From Gemmatimonadota bacterium (GTDB lineage: Bacteria > Gemmatimonadota > Gemmatimonadetes > Gemmatimonadales > GWC2-71-9): a DNA stretch of 64,000 nt. Position numbers and translations under genes: made by a program. The notes under the pieces were generated by a model. That model was not told the origin of the DNA and did not search any database. It saw only the letters and a program-made list of their open reading frames with translations. Below, piece after piece: positions 50,268 to 59,735 of the stretch (positions within the stretch are counted from its first letter, which is position 1; each line of letters opens with the position of its first letter). The stretch lies in assembly GCA_016713785.1 (NCBI GenBank), contig JADJOM010000002.1, positions 310,001 to 374,000 on the forward strand. The letters run 5' to 3'.

Positions 50268-53200
50268 GCACCGACATCCCGCGGCCGGATGTGCCGGAGG
50301 TTTTCAGCCACCTCAAGGACTTCCAGCGTGCCACGGCGGAGTACGCCTTCGAGCGACTCTACAACGCTCCCGATCCCACACACCGGTTCCTGGTGGCGGA
50401 CGAGGTGGGCCTCGGCAAGACGCACGTGGCGCGGGGCGTCATCGCCCTGGCGGTCGACAAGCTGTGGGAGACCACGCGGCGCATCGACGTCATCTACATC
50501 TGCTCCAATGGAGCCATCGCCCGGCAGAACATCAACAAGCTCAACGTGGTGCCGGGCAACCAGGAGATGAACCTGGCCAGCCGGATCACGATGCTGCCGG
50601 TGCAGGTCAAGGACCTGGGGAGCCGCAAGCTCAACTTCGTCTCGTTCACGCCGGCCACGTCGTTCGACCTGCGATCCAGTCTCGGGATGATGGACGAGCG
50701 GGCCGTCCTGTACCGCCTGCTCGAGAAGGCGTGGGGCGTAAAGGGGGCAGCCCCGAAGAACGCCCTCCAGGGAGATGCCGGCACCGAACGGTTCCGCGGC
50801 CTGATTGACAGCCGCTATCCGGCCGGGAGTGTCGATGATGGCATCGCCAGCCAGTTCGCCGCGGCCCTGGCGGCACGGGTCGCGGCCGGGGAGGCCACCG
50901 CCGGCGTCCCGGACATTCGCACCCGGTGGGACCAGCTGTGCAGCTTCTTTGCGCGGGATGCCGAGCGTCGCGGCCGGCCGGCCGAGGCGCTGCAGCTGCA
51001 GGTGGAAGTCGTCGGCACCCTGCGTGACATCCTCGCGACCACCTGCCTGCAGGCACTCGAACCCGACCTCATCATCCTGGACGAGTTCCAGCGGTTCAAG
51101 CACCTGATGGACGATGCGTCGGAGGAGAGCCGGCTGGCCCGGGATCTCTTCAACTACGCGAACGACGAGTCACGGGCCCGGGTGCTGCTGCTGTCGGCCA
51201 CCCCGTACAAGATGTTCACCGGGGCGGACGAGGCGGGTGGTGAGGACCACTACGAGGACTTCCTCGCGACCGTGCGGTTCCTGCAGAATGAGCCGGCGCG
51301 AACCGAGCGGTGCAAGACGATCCTCGCCGAGTTCCGGCGGCAGATGCTCCGGCTGCAGCCGGGAGACGGGGCGCCGCTGCGCGTGCTCAAGGACGAGCTC
51401 GAGGGGGAGTTGCGCCGGGTCATGGTCCGTACGGAGCGCCTGGCGGCCACCCCGGACCGGGACGGGATGCTGGTCCAGGTGGGGGCCGCACCCCTGTCGG
51501 TCACCTCCGCGGAGGCCGTGACCTATCGCGGGCTTGGCCAGATTGCGGACGCACTCGAGCAGGGGGATCCCATCGAGTACTGGAAGTCGGCGCCATTCCT
51601 GCTCTCGTTCATGGAGGACTACAAGCTCAAGCAGGTCTTCCGGGAACTGGAGGATGACCCCGAGGAAGCGAGGCGAGTGGCGGCGCTGGTGGCTGCGTGC
51701 CCTCAGCTCACCTTCCCGTGGGCAGACTACCTCGCGTTCAGGAAGCTCGATCCCGGCAACGCGCGCATGCGCTGGCTGCAGGACCGGTTCATCGATAACG
51801 GCGCCTGGCGGTTGCTCTGGGTACCCCCGGCGCGGCCATGGTATCAGCTCGAGGGGCCGTACGCGGACCAGCGGCTGGCCGACTTCACCAAGCTGCTCAT
51901 CTTCTCCAGCTGGAACGTGGTGCCGAAGGCCATTGCCGCCCTCACGAGCTACGCCGCGGAGCGGGAGATGAGCCTCCTCGAGGACGCCGCGGCCCAGAAC
52001 ACCGAGGAGGCGCGCGGCAGGTTCCGGCCGCTGCTCCGGTTCGCCAAGGAGAGCGGGGCGTCGCTGATGGCGCTGATCTATCCCTCGTTCGCGCTGGCGC
52101 GGATGGGGGCGGAGACGGAGCGGGATATTGCCGGCGGCTTGCCGCAGCTTGGGGAGTTGATCGCTGTCCTGGAGGGTAGGATCCGGCGGGCGCTGGTGGC
52201 GTTTCCCGACCCGCAGGAGGGGAGGGAGGACGAGACCTGGTACTGGGCGGCACCGGCGCTGCTCGACCTCCGGGAGGACAGGACCGCGACGGATGCCTGG
52301 TTCGAGCATGCGAACCTGCGGCGGAAGAAGAGCGGTGAGGAAGAGGAAGAGGGGGAGGCGGCGGACGTCTTCGTCGACAAGCATATCCCAGAGTTGCGCG
52401 AGGTCGTCGGCGCGGAGGGCCAGCGGCTCGGGCGGCGCCCGAAAGACCTCTACACGCGGCTGGCGGAGCTTGCGCTCGCCGGTCCGGCGGTCGTCGCCCT
52501 CCGGGCCCTCACCAACCTGTATGGCCACAAGGTGGAGCGGACCGACGCCGCGATCCGGGTGCTGGCGGGGCAGGTGGCCTATGCCTTCCGGAGCTACGTC
52601 AACCTGCCCGAAGTGACCGCGCTGATCCGGGCGCTGGAGCCGGCGGGTGACTACTGGAAACAGGTGCTGGCGTACTGCGTGCGCGGCGGGCTCGGCGCGG
52701 TGGTCGAGGAGTACGTCCACGCCCTGCACGAATGGCTCGGCGTGAAGGGGCACCAGCAGGAGCAGGTAGGTGACCAGGTTGCCGAGGCGATGATCGAGGC
52801 GCTGACCATCCGGACCGCCAACCCCGGGGTGGACGAGGTGATCCCTGCCGTGGACGGCTCGGGGTTCACCATCCAGGGGCGCAGGATGCGGTCACGGTAT
52901 GCCGCGCGGCTCAGCGAGGACCGGTTCGAGGGAGCGAAGGAGCGGACCCGGACGGACACGCTGCGGAAGGCGTTCAACAGTCCCTTCTGGCCCTTCGTGA
53001 TGGCCACGACGTCCGTGGGCCAGGAGGGCCTCGACTTCCATCTCTACTGTCACGCGGTGGCGCACTGGAACCTTCCGGGCAACCCCGTGGACCTCGAGCA
53101 GCGTGAGGGGCGGGTGCACCGGTTCAAGTGCCACGCCGTGCGGAAGAACGTGGCGCTGGCGCATGCCGATTCCGCGCATGTGACGCTGGGACAGGACCCG

Positions 53201-53542
53201 TGGGCGGCCATGTTCGCGGCGGCGGCGGCCGGGCGGCCCGCCGGCATGAGTGACCTGTGGCCCTACTGGATCTTCCCGGTCGAGGGGGGAGCGCGGATCG
53301 AGCGGCATGTGCCCATGCTGCCGCTGAGCCGGGAGGTGGGGCGCTTCGCACGCCTCCGGCGGTCGGTCACGCTCTACCGGATGGTCTTCGGCCAGCCGCG
53401 GCAGGAGGACCTGCTCGAGTTCCTCATGGGGCAGATGACGGAGGCGGAGGCGATGGCGCAGGCGGAGGAGCTGAGGCTTGATCTGGGGCCGCGGGGGGTA
53501 GGGGTTGGGTCGGCCGGAGACCTGGAGCGCAACCATGGATGA
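50264..53542 (+). CDS. SF2 helicase with split motor domains
   Basis: 1092 residues. Motor 1: FLVADEVGLGKTHVARG (Walker A, about 45-58), LIILDEFQRFKHL (DEAD-box variant DEFQ, about 270) and LLLSATPYKMFTG (about 308). Motor 2 lies far downstream: MATTSVGQEGLDFHLYCHAVAHWNLPGNPVDLEQREGRVHRFKC (motifs V and VI, about 912-955). The 600 residues between hold ILIFSSWNVVPKAIAALTSYAAERE (about 545-570), an acidic linker (SGEEEEEGEA) and helical modules not seen in DrmA. It is the motor of the cassette. ATG 50264 overlaps the previous stop; its own stop overlaps the next start. Confidence 0.9.
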   Translation: MSTDIPRPDVPEVFSHLKDFQRATAEYAFERLYNAPDPTHRFLVADEVGLGKTHVARGVIALAVDKLWETTRRIDVIYICSNGAIARQNINKLNVVPGNQEMNLASRITMLPVQVKDLGSRKLNFVSFTPATSFDLRSSLGMMDERAVLYRLLEKAWGVKGAAPKNALQGDAGTERFRGLIDSRYPAGSVDDGIASQFAAALAARVAAGEATAGVPDIRTRWDQLCSFFARDAERRGRPAEALQLQVEVVGTLRDILATTCLQALEPDLIILDEFQRFKHLMDDASEESRLARDLFNYANDESRARVLLLSATPYKMFTGADEAGGEDHYEDFLATVRFLQNEPARTERCKTILAEFRRQMLRLQPGDGAPLRVLKDELEGELRRVMVRTERLAATPDRDGMLVQVGAAPLSVTSAEAVTYRGLGQIADALEQGDPIEYWKSAPFLLSFMEDYKLKQVFRELEDDPEEARRVAALVAACPQLTFPWADYLAFRKLDPGNARMRWLQDRFIDNGAWRLLWVPPARPWYQLEGPYADQRLADFTKLLIFSSWNVVPKAIAALTSYAAEREMSLLEDAAAQNTEEARGRFRPLLRFAKESGASLMALIYPSFALARMGAETERDIAGGLPQLGELIAVLEGRIRRALVAFPDPQEGREDETWYWAAPALLDLREDRTATDAWFEHANLRRKKSGEEEEEGEAADVFVDKHIPELREVVGAEGQRLGRRPKDLYTRLAELALAGPAVVALRALTNLYGHKVERTDAAIRVLAGQVAYAFRSYVNLPEVTALIRALEPAGDYWKQVLAYCVRGGLGAVVEEYVHALHEWLGVKGHQQEQVGDQVAEAMIEALTIRTANPGVDEVIPAVDGSGFTIQGRRMRSRYAARLSEDRFEGAKERTRTDTLRKAFNSPFWPFVMATTSVGQEGLDFHLYCHAVAHWNLPGNPVDLEQREGRVHRFKCHAVRKNVALAHADSAHVTLGQDPWAAMFAAAAAGRPAGMSDLWPYWIFPVEGGARIERHVPMLPLSREVGRFARLRRSVTLYRMVFGQPRQEDLLEFLMGQMTEAEAMAQAEELRLDLGPRGVGVGSAGDLERNHG

Positions 53543-54689
53543 GTGCCAGCAGCTGATACGGGAGTACTTCCAGCGCCGGCTGGGGGAGTGGGGGGACAAC
53601 AGCCCCCTGCATCACGAGGCTTCGCAGCTCGCGGCCGGGGTATTGGATCCCGGCGAGCGTCGGGGACTCGACAGTGTGCAGTCGTTCGAGCAGGAGCCCT
53701 CGGTGCGTGGAGCCGAGCTCGACCTGCTTGTCGGCTTCGTCGACGATGGCATCGAGCGCCGGGTGGCGATGCCGCTCCTTTCCCTCGCCATGGTCCACCT
53801 CAAACGGTACTTCAGCGTCGATGAAGGGGAGTTTGTCGATGCACGGCCACGGGAGGTGGCCCGGCTCATCGGGGAGCGCCTCGATGCGATCCTTGCCGAC
53901 GGCGTCATCGACCAGCCCGAAGACCTCGAGCAGGTGGAGCTGCAACAGATCTTCGACCTGAGCTACGACGACTACCTGGCGCTGGGCTGCCCGGCAATCG
54001 AGCGGGCATACCAGAACCTTGATCGCGGCATTGACCCCCGGACCAACGACGCTCCAGGCGCGCGGGCGCGGAAGATGGCGTTGCTGTTGCCGCTGTACAA
54101 CCTGGCGCAGGCGCAGCGGGGCGAGCGGGGCCGTGAGCGACTCCGGCGTGTGCCTCTCACACGGACCGGCGGACCTGCCACACTAGTCAGGACGGTTAAG
54201 ATGCCCCTCCCCTCATGGATCAACGAAGTTTCCTCGATTGCCACGACAGTGGGCGTATTCCTCGCCTGGTGGCAGCTGCGACTTTCGCAGCGGCAGGCAA
54301 CTACGGATTTCGAGGATTCCCTCGCGGAGCAGTACCGGAACATCGTGCATGAGTTACCCGTGGGTGCACTGCTCGGAGAGGATATCGGGGAGACAGAGTA
54401 CAAGGCAGCACTGGACGACTTTTACCGCTACATCGACCTGAGCAACACCCAGGTCTTCCTGCGCGCAACGCGCAGGATCTCGGACAGCACATGGACTATC
54501 TGGGCGGAGGGAATTGAGCAGCACCTGCGTCGCCCGGCCTTTGCACGGGCATGGGCAGAGATCAAGGAGCGCGCACAAGACAGCTTTCATGAGCTGCGGA
54601 GGCTGGAGGGGTCGGGATTCAGGTCTGACCCGAAATTGTGGAGCCGGCTGCAGGCTCCTGTGACAGGAACGCTCCCGAAAGCCCAGTAG
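53535..54689 (+). CDS. Fourth gene of the DUF6361-PLD-helicase cassette, possible fusion
   Basis: 384 residues from ATG 53535, which overlaps the helicase stop. Residues 1-200 (LIREYFQRRLGEWGDNSPLHHEASQLAAGVLDPGERRGLD...DLLVGFVDDGIERRVAM) are helical and of unknown family. Residues from Met223 (ATG 54201, same frame) form a second protein-like unit: one membrane segment (SSIATTVGVFLAWWQLRLS) and a soluble helical domain (LAEQYRNIVHELPVGALLG...FYRYIDLSNTQVFLRATRRISDSTWTIWAEGIEQHLRRPAF). The second unit looks like a self-standing gene joined by loss of a stop; between them is Arg-rich, non-conserved sequence. Composition changes at about 54,180. Confidence 0.72.
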   Translation: MDECQQLIREYFQRRLGEWGDNSPLHHEASQLAAGVLDPGERRGLDSVQSFEQEPSVRGAELDLLVGFVDDGIERRVAMPLLSLAMVHLKRYFSVDEGEFVDARPREVARLIGERLDAILADGVIDQPEDLEQVELQQIFDLSYDDYLALGCPAIERAYQNLDRGIDPRTNDAPGARARKMALLLPLYNLAQAQRGERGRERLRRVPLTRTGGPATLVRTVKMPLPSWINEVSSIATTVGVFLAWWQLRLSQRQATTDFEDSLAEQYRNIVHELPVGALLGEDIGETEYKAALDDFYRYIDLSNTQVFLRATRRISDSTWTIWAEGIEQHLRRPAFARAWAEIKERAQDSFHELRRLEGSGFRSDPKLWSRLQAPVTGTLPKAQ

Positions 54690-54739
54690 ACACGCCACCG
54701 CGAGGAATGAGCGGCGGATGACGGGCGGAAGAGGCTGCT

Positions 54740-55400
54740 ATGAGTCTCGCATCGGACATCGAAGCGTTCATTGACGGCACCGGGCTCCCGGATGGTGCCA
54801 GGCCGAACCTTCGATATGCCTCCTTCGACTACTGCTTCAACTTCTTCCAGTCTTTCCACGAGGCTGGAAACGTCGCGGCACTCGCCGCACCCGAGCACCT
54901 TCAGCAGAGCTGCCTGCACCTGGGTTTCTACTTGGCGAGCTGGGGGATGTACCGCGGGTCGGCGGACCTTCTGCAGCGAAGCGCGAGGCACCTGGTACCG
55001 ACAGTGGAAGCTATTGCAGGCATGAACCAGCTAGTCTGGGACATCGACGCAGACTGCTACACCGAGTCCAACATCGAAGTTCTCGGGGCGGCACGCGAAA
55101 CACTGGGCAGGGCCTTGGGCTCGATGTCCGATACACTCTTCACCAAGATCATGCTCGGGGTCTTCGGATGTGTTCCCGCGTTCGACCAGTACTTCAAGCG
55201 CGGGCTGGAGCGCTGGACGTACGGGCCCGCGCGTCGCTCGCAAGAGTCGGGAGATCTACGCCAATAACAAGGCACTGATCGATCGCTACAGGATCCCTAC
55301 GCTGGAGTTCCTCACGGGCGAGCCTACGCATCGCCGGTACACCAGGGCCAAGGTGCTCGACATGGCATTCTTCATCAAGGGTATGCGGAGCGGTCAGTGA
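54740..55400 (+). CDS. Protein of unknown function, one frameshift
   Basis: ATG 54740 gives MSLASDIEAFIDGTGLPDGARPNLRYASFDYCFNFFQSFHEAG. It continues to FGCVPAFDQYFKRGL at about 55205, then the sequence changes frame and ends ASREIYANNKALIDRYRIPTLEFLTGEPTHRRYTRAKVLDMAFFIKGMRSGQ. The total would be about 220 residues. The family is unknown but clearly globular, and the pairing with the next gene (GTGA overlap) suggests a two-gene unit. GC is lower than in the cassette before it. Confidence 0.65.
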
Positions 55401-55630
55401 CCAGAGAATCACGAAGTGGGAAGGGCCCCACCACTCAGCCGGGCTACGTGAACCGCAATGGGCAGTCCGTTGTCCGAGCTACGGGGCTCCCTGGCAATGA
55501 TCACTGCCAGAGTATCTACGTGCTGCGATGCGGCACCTGTAGCCTGGAGTACGGCGCGAACGGTTCGGACATCTTCCAGCGCCTGTGCCCGGAATGCCAA
55601 GGCGGTGCGAAGGGTCTTCCGTTCACCTGA
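55397..55630 (+). CDS. Small zinc-ribbon-like protein
   Basis: 77 residues from GTG 55397, overlapping the preceding stop. GYVNRNGQSVVRATGLPGNDHCQSIYVLRCGTCSLEYGANGSDIFQRLCPECQGG contains CxxC (RCGTC) and CxxC (LCPEC) pairs for one zinc. The VNRNGQ...TGxPGND...YGANGSDIF phrase suggests a conserved family of small accessory proteins. Its role with the upstream protein is unknown. Confidence 0.78.
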   Translation: MTRESRSGKGPTTQPGYVNRNGQSVVRATGLPGNDHCQSIYVLRCGTCSLEYGANGSDIFQRLCPECQGGAKGLPFT

Positions 55631-55730
55631 CTTCGCACTCGCGGGGCCCGGCGGCGAGCGGTCCACGCCAAGACCATTCCCAGGTGAACCCCCAGGTCCA
55701 GCCGGTACCCCTGCAGCGAAATGGCGAGGC

Positions 55731-56676
55731 GTGACGGAGTGTCACCTGCTCCTCTCCGCCGACTGGTCCACCACCCCCGCCAAGCGGCGCATGGCCATCG
55801 CCAGCCGGCGGGGGGATGGCAGCTACCTGGTCGGCGCGCCCGAGGCGGTCGGCCCGCTCGATACCCTGCTCCCCCGCATCGAACACCGCGCCGGCCCCGG
55901 CGCCGCCATCCTCATCGGCCTCGATCACCCCATCGGCGTGCCGCTGGCATGGGCCCGGCAAACCGGCGTCACGGCGTTCCGGCCCCTCCTGACCCAGCTG
56001 GGCCAGGGGAGTGGGCGCGGTTCTTCGAGGTGAGCGACCACCCCACGCTCCGCCAGCCGTTCTACCCCGTCCCAACCCGTCGAAAGGCGCCACCTCCCGG
56101 GCCCACCTGGCGCAGGCGCTCGGCGCCGCCACCATGGACGAGCTGCGGCGCCGCTGCGAACGCCGGACGCCCACCCGCAAGGCCGCGGAATGCCTGTTCT
56201 TTACCCTGGGCGGCGCGCAGGTGGGACGGGCCGCCATCAGCGGCTGGCGGGAGCTGCTGCAGCCGGCGCTCGACCGCCTGCGGCTGTGGCCCTTCGACGG
56301 CCCGCTCGCCACGCTGCTCGCCCAGCCCGGCTGCACGGTGGCCGAGATCTACCCGGCGGAGGCGTACGGCCCGCTCGGCGCGCGGCTGGGGAGCCGGTAC
56401 CGGACCAGCAAGCGGAAGCGCGAGCACCGTCAGGCGGCCTGCGCCCACTGGCTCGCGGGCCGGCTGCCCGACGGGATCGCGCTGTCCGAGGCGGCCCGGG
56501 CGGAGATCGCTACCGGCTTTGCCACGGAGGACGACTTCGACGCGTTCGCGGGGCTGCTGGGGATGCTGCTGGTGGTGCTGGGCCACCGGGCGCCGGGGGA
56601 GCCGGCGGATGCGGAGGTGCGGGCGGTGGAGGGGTGGATATTGGGGCAGGACCCTTCGTCAATTCTTCGTGGATGA
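55731..56676 (+). CDS. DUF429-like predicted nuclease, two frameshifts
   Basis: GTG 55731 begins MTECHLLLSADWSTTPAKRRMAIA, with an Asp in the first strand as in RNase H-like folds, and ILIGLDHPIGVPLAWA (second Asp). The frame is lost at the GGGG run 56006-56009 (one added G gives LGQGEWARFFEVSDHPTLRQPFYP) and again near 56065. It then continues SKGATSRAHLAQALG...TVAEIYPAEAYGPLGARLGSRYRTSKRKREHRQAACAHWLAG to the end. With the two corrections it is a single protein of about 315 residues. Assigned on the DxS and GLDHPIG motifs; catalysis is untested. Confidence 0.68.
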
Positions 56677-56860
56677 AGCGGGAGACCTGACGCTCTTCAA
56701 CAAGCACGGGAAAATCGTGGTCGGAGCAGAGGGCTCCTCCCATTGCTTCCTGGTGGGGTTGTGCGAGATCCGGGAGCCGGCGGTGCTCGGCAAGGCCCTC
56801 GAGGTACTGCACGCGAGGGCTACGGAGTCTGGTACAGCGAAGGGAATCCACTCAGGCGGT
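56658..56860 (+). pseudogene. Remnant of a DUF3800 protein
   Basis: FFVDEAGDLTLFNKHGKIVVGAEGSSHCFLVGLCEIREPAVLGKALEVLHAR matches only the N-terminal strand-loop region of DUF3800 proteins (F.DEAGD start, the RNase H-like active-site Asp). No start codon precedes it in a usable place and the remaining two thirds of the family are absent; 56860-56956 is unrelated. It is a truncated remnant. Confidence 0.65.
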
Positions 56861-57717
56861 TGGTCGGCTCTGGCGGACCCATTGCCAGTCCAGGGTGGTG
56901 CACCAGAGACTCTGGCCAGGGTGACAAAAGGAGAGCGATCGGGGCGGACACCTTGAGGTGTCCGCGGGGGCTCGCCGAGGCAAACCCGCTCCCGACCGCA
57001 TGCTCAAGCTAGTGAGACGTGCGCGCGCGGAAAAGCGCAAAGAAGTGCGGATTCCTGCGGGTGGTGGAGGGGTGGGTCATCTCCCCTCGTCGAAGATGAG
57101 CCGCATGGCGGCTGGGGGGGGGGGCCGCCGGGGGCCGGGGGCCCGGGGCCGGGGGGCGGGGGGGGGGGGGGGGGGGGGGGCGGGGGGGGCATGGATTGAA
57201 TGTCCGGCGCTGGACGGGTGGCTGCCACAGTCTGCTCCCGGGCGGGTGCCAGGAGAAGGCCCACGGACCGTGGCCCGTGGGCGCCGCCGGGACGTACCCG
57301 GCGGGATGAAGTCACCCCAAGGTACGAACTCGTCAAGAGCGGAAAAACGCGCGCCCGATCTGGCTGTGGAAGAGAAACGGGCGGCCATTTCGGGCCGCCC
57401 GGGCGGTACCTGAGCCTTGCGGCGCCCCCGCGTGGGGGGCTGCAGGTACCAAGGACAAGCTAGGGCCAGCCGCTGAGAGGTGTCAAGTTGAGCGCTACAG
57501 CCTGCAATGGACGCCAGCCGCAGGGGCACCTCGCCCTTCCGCTGGCCCGATCGAACCATCCTCCCACCGCCCTTCTCCCTGCGGTTTTTCGGTACGTCTC
57601 CGATAGTTCCGGTTATGGCCCCACTCGCCGCCGGGTGAGGGTTGCTGCCATGGGGCGTTGCTTTACCATGGATGCTATCAGGTGTAGGTTGAATTCCGTG
57701 CTCACCGGAGGCCGGTA
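56861..57717. other. Gene-free spacer with a G-rich tract
   Basis: No gene is supported in these 850 bases. The stretch 57111-57189 is almost pure G on the plus strand (see the separate entry). Around 57385-57436 there are GC palindromes (CGGGCCGCCCGGGCGG, GCGCCCCCGCGTGGGGGGC). Unremarkable sequence precedes the small gene at 57718. Confidence 0.55.
57111..57190 (+). repeat. G-rich tract with a 23-G homopolymer
   Basis: Runs of four to nine G are separated by C or CC from 57111, then 23 consecutive G at 57158-57180 and eight more at 57182-57189. A stack of G-quadruplexes could form on this strand. A run this long is also where sequencing and assembly fail, so its length should not be trusted. 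Confidence 0.85.
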
Positions 57718-57906
57718 ATGCAGGCACTGACGCGTGAACAGGAAGAACTGCTCGGGCGGCTGGTAGAGCTGGCGGGCAGCCCCGTCGTGCTCCAACTGGC
57801 GCTACGCGAGCTGGCCCAGGAGAGCGCTGACGCAGGGCTCGAGGCCCTGGTGAAGAAGATCATCGAGGTCCGGGATCGTGAGGCCCCCGCCACCGCCAGC
57901 GCCTAG
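57718..57906 (+). CDS. Small helical protein (62 aa)
   Basis: MQALTREQEELLGRLVELAGSPVVLQLALRELAQESADAGLEALVKKIIEVRDREA is predicted to be two or three amphipathic helices. No family recognised. CCGGAGGCCGG (57706-57716) carries a ribosome binding site. It ends 13 bases before the DUF6338-like gene, so the two may be co-transcribed. Confidence 0.6.
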   Translation: MQALTREQEELLGRLVELAGSPVVLQLALRELAQESADAGLEALVKKIIEVRDREAPATASA

Positions 57907-57919
57907 CCATCCCCCCCGC

Positions 57920-58823
57920 ATGTCCATCGCCTGGTCAGGCATCGTACTTCTCGTACTGCTCCTGCCAGGCTTTCTCTTTTTCGTGGGCCTCTACTTCCCC
58001 GAGAAGTTCACGCGGGAGGTGGTGGAACGATCGCCACTCGGCCAGCTTGCGGGCACGGTCCTCATCGCCTTCGTGGTGCATGGACTGCTGCTGATTGCCA
58101 ACGGGTGGTTCTGCGGCAGCCTCCTCCCCTGCATCAACCTGCGGGAAGTCCTCGCGGCCATCGCCCTCGACACCTCCAAGACGCCGCTTGCTGTCGCCGA
58201 GGTGGCCGCCACGCTCTCGGCCGATCGCTACTGGATCTTCCTGTACGTCATCATCGCCAGTGGCGGTGGCCTCCCTGCTCGGCTGGGGCACCGGCGGGCT
58301 CGTCGTCAGCGGAACGCTGCGTGTGCTGGTCCAGCACCGCTGGGTGTACGACCTGAAGGTCGAGGATGGAGATGTCCTCACCGTGGCCTACGTGCTGAGC
58401 CGGGTGAGTCATGGGCAGCGCCATGTGCTCTACCGGGGCTTCCTGAAGGCGTTCGGCCTGCAGAAGGACGGCAGGTTCTCCTATCTCATCCTCACGAGCG
58501 TGGTGCGCTACTACCTGAATCTCGACGACGCGAGGCCGGTGACCTCCCGCCCGGAGGACTGGATCGAAATCGGCAAGGCCATCGATGGTGACCGACACCT
58601 GCCGTCGGGAGGACGGCCCGGCCGCCGCCGCGACCGCAGCTATTTCGTGATTGATGGCGCTGATGTCGCGAACGTGATCTTCGATCGCTACGCCTTTCCC
58701 TTCAGCAACGCAGCGAACCTCGACGCGATCATCGCGGCCGCCGAGCAGGCGAAAGCCGCGACGGACCAGGCGGCCGTCGAGGACGACCTCAGTACGGATG
58801 TCGTGCGGCGCGGAGAGGGTTGA
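57920..58823 (+). CDS. DUF6338-like membrane protein, one frameshift
   Basis: ATG 57920. Three membrane segments lie at residues about 4-24 (WSGIVLLVLLLPGFLFFVGLY), 44-64 (GTVLIAFVVHGLLLIANGWF) and 108-135. GFLFFVGLYFPEKFTREVVERSPLGQLAG is the conserved N-terminal phrase of DUF6338. The frame changes near 58262 (WIFLYVIIASG then VASLLGWGTGGLVVSGTLRVLVQHRWVY). The cytoplasmic C-terminal half (GDVLTVAYVLSRVSHGQRHVLYRGFLKAFGLQ...YLILTSVVRYYLN) follows in the second frame to 58823. A role in phage defence has been suggested by position for some members, not shown. Confidence 0.68.
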
Positions 58824-59075
58824 GGGAGGCTCTGGGATGGTGATGGGCATCCACTCCGGCGGGAACAGCTGATGCCCATTGTCCCCGGCTAGGCTCGCTG
58901 GTGCGAGCACACGGCATGGAGCCGGCGTTCACCGAAGAGAACAGGCTTGATCAGTATGCCTCAGGAGCACCGGGTGGGGCAAGGCCTCCCCACCACCGTC
59001 ACACCCTCCCCTATCCTCTACCCATGGCGGCGCCGGCCGGCGGCCGGCGTGTACCCTCGAGACCTGGAGGCGGCG

Positions 59076-59618
59076 ATGATCGGACGGATGGTGGGCCGGA
59101 GCCTGGTGGGGCTGCTGCTGGCGGGGATGATGGCGCTCCCCTCGCCGGCCAGCACCCCCAGGCGCGCAGCGGGATCTGGTTCAATGCGGGGATGGGCTAC
59201 GGCAGCCTGGGGTGCGACGACTGCGGCTCCCGGGAAGGGTCGTGGAGCGGCGGGCTGGCGCTCGGTGGCACGCTGAGCCAGAAGGTGCTGCTCGGCGTCG
59301 GGACCAACGGCTGGACCAAGTCCGAAGGCGGGGGCCACGCTCACCGTGGGCACGGTGACGGCGCTGATCCGCTTCTACCCCTCGCGCACCGGCGGCTTCT
59401 TCCTGCTCGGCGGGCTGGGGCTGGGGACGGTCCACGTGAGCGTGGACGGCTTCGGGAGTGACAGCGAGACGGGCGCCGGCGCGCTGCTCGGGCTCGGGTA
59501 CGACTTCCGGATCGGGCGGAACGTGAGCTTCACGCCGTTCTGGAACGGCTTCGCGGTGCGCACCGACAACGCCGACGCGAACGTGGGGCAGATCGGGATC
59601 GGGGTGACGGTGCATTAG
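59076..59618 (+). CDS. Outer-membrane beta-barrel protein, two frameshifts
   Basis: ATG 59076 gives the signal peptide MIGRMVGRSLVGLLLAGMMALPSPA. The CCCCC run 59155-59159 shifts the frame to QARSGIWFNAGMGYGSLGCDDCGSREGSWSGGLALGGTLSQKVLLGVG, and the GGGGG run 59330-59334 shifts it again to ATLTVGTVTALIRFYPSRTGGFFLLGGLGLGTV...LGLGYDFRIGRNVSFTPFWNGFAVRT...GIGVTVH. Both are undone by one base. Alternating strands and the terminal barrel strand are typical of small outer-membrane barrels of about 180 residues. Confidence 0.72.
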
Positions 59619-59735
59619 GGGTAGCGGGGTTAGCGTGGCGTTTTTCTGGTACGCGTGTTCTGGCGAGGGGCAGTAGTCTTGGGGCCTCCAGCGTGAATCA
59701 GCGAGCGCGTCCATGACTCCAAGGGCCCCCGATCG

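Noticed and set aside
48420..53542. Calling the PLD-like gene drmC and the second helicase drmA
   Set aside because: The helicase lacks DrmA-like sequence features that I can recognise, and the trio with DUF6361 is a separate, differently composed operon.
57385..57436. Intrinsic terminator
   Set aside because: The GC palindromes lack a T-tract and no gene ends close by.
58824..59075. Separate gene before the outer-membrane barrel
   Set aside because: The frame there is only an out-of-phase extension of the barrel gene and has no family-like sequence.
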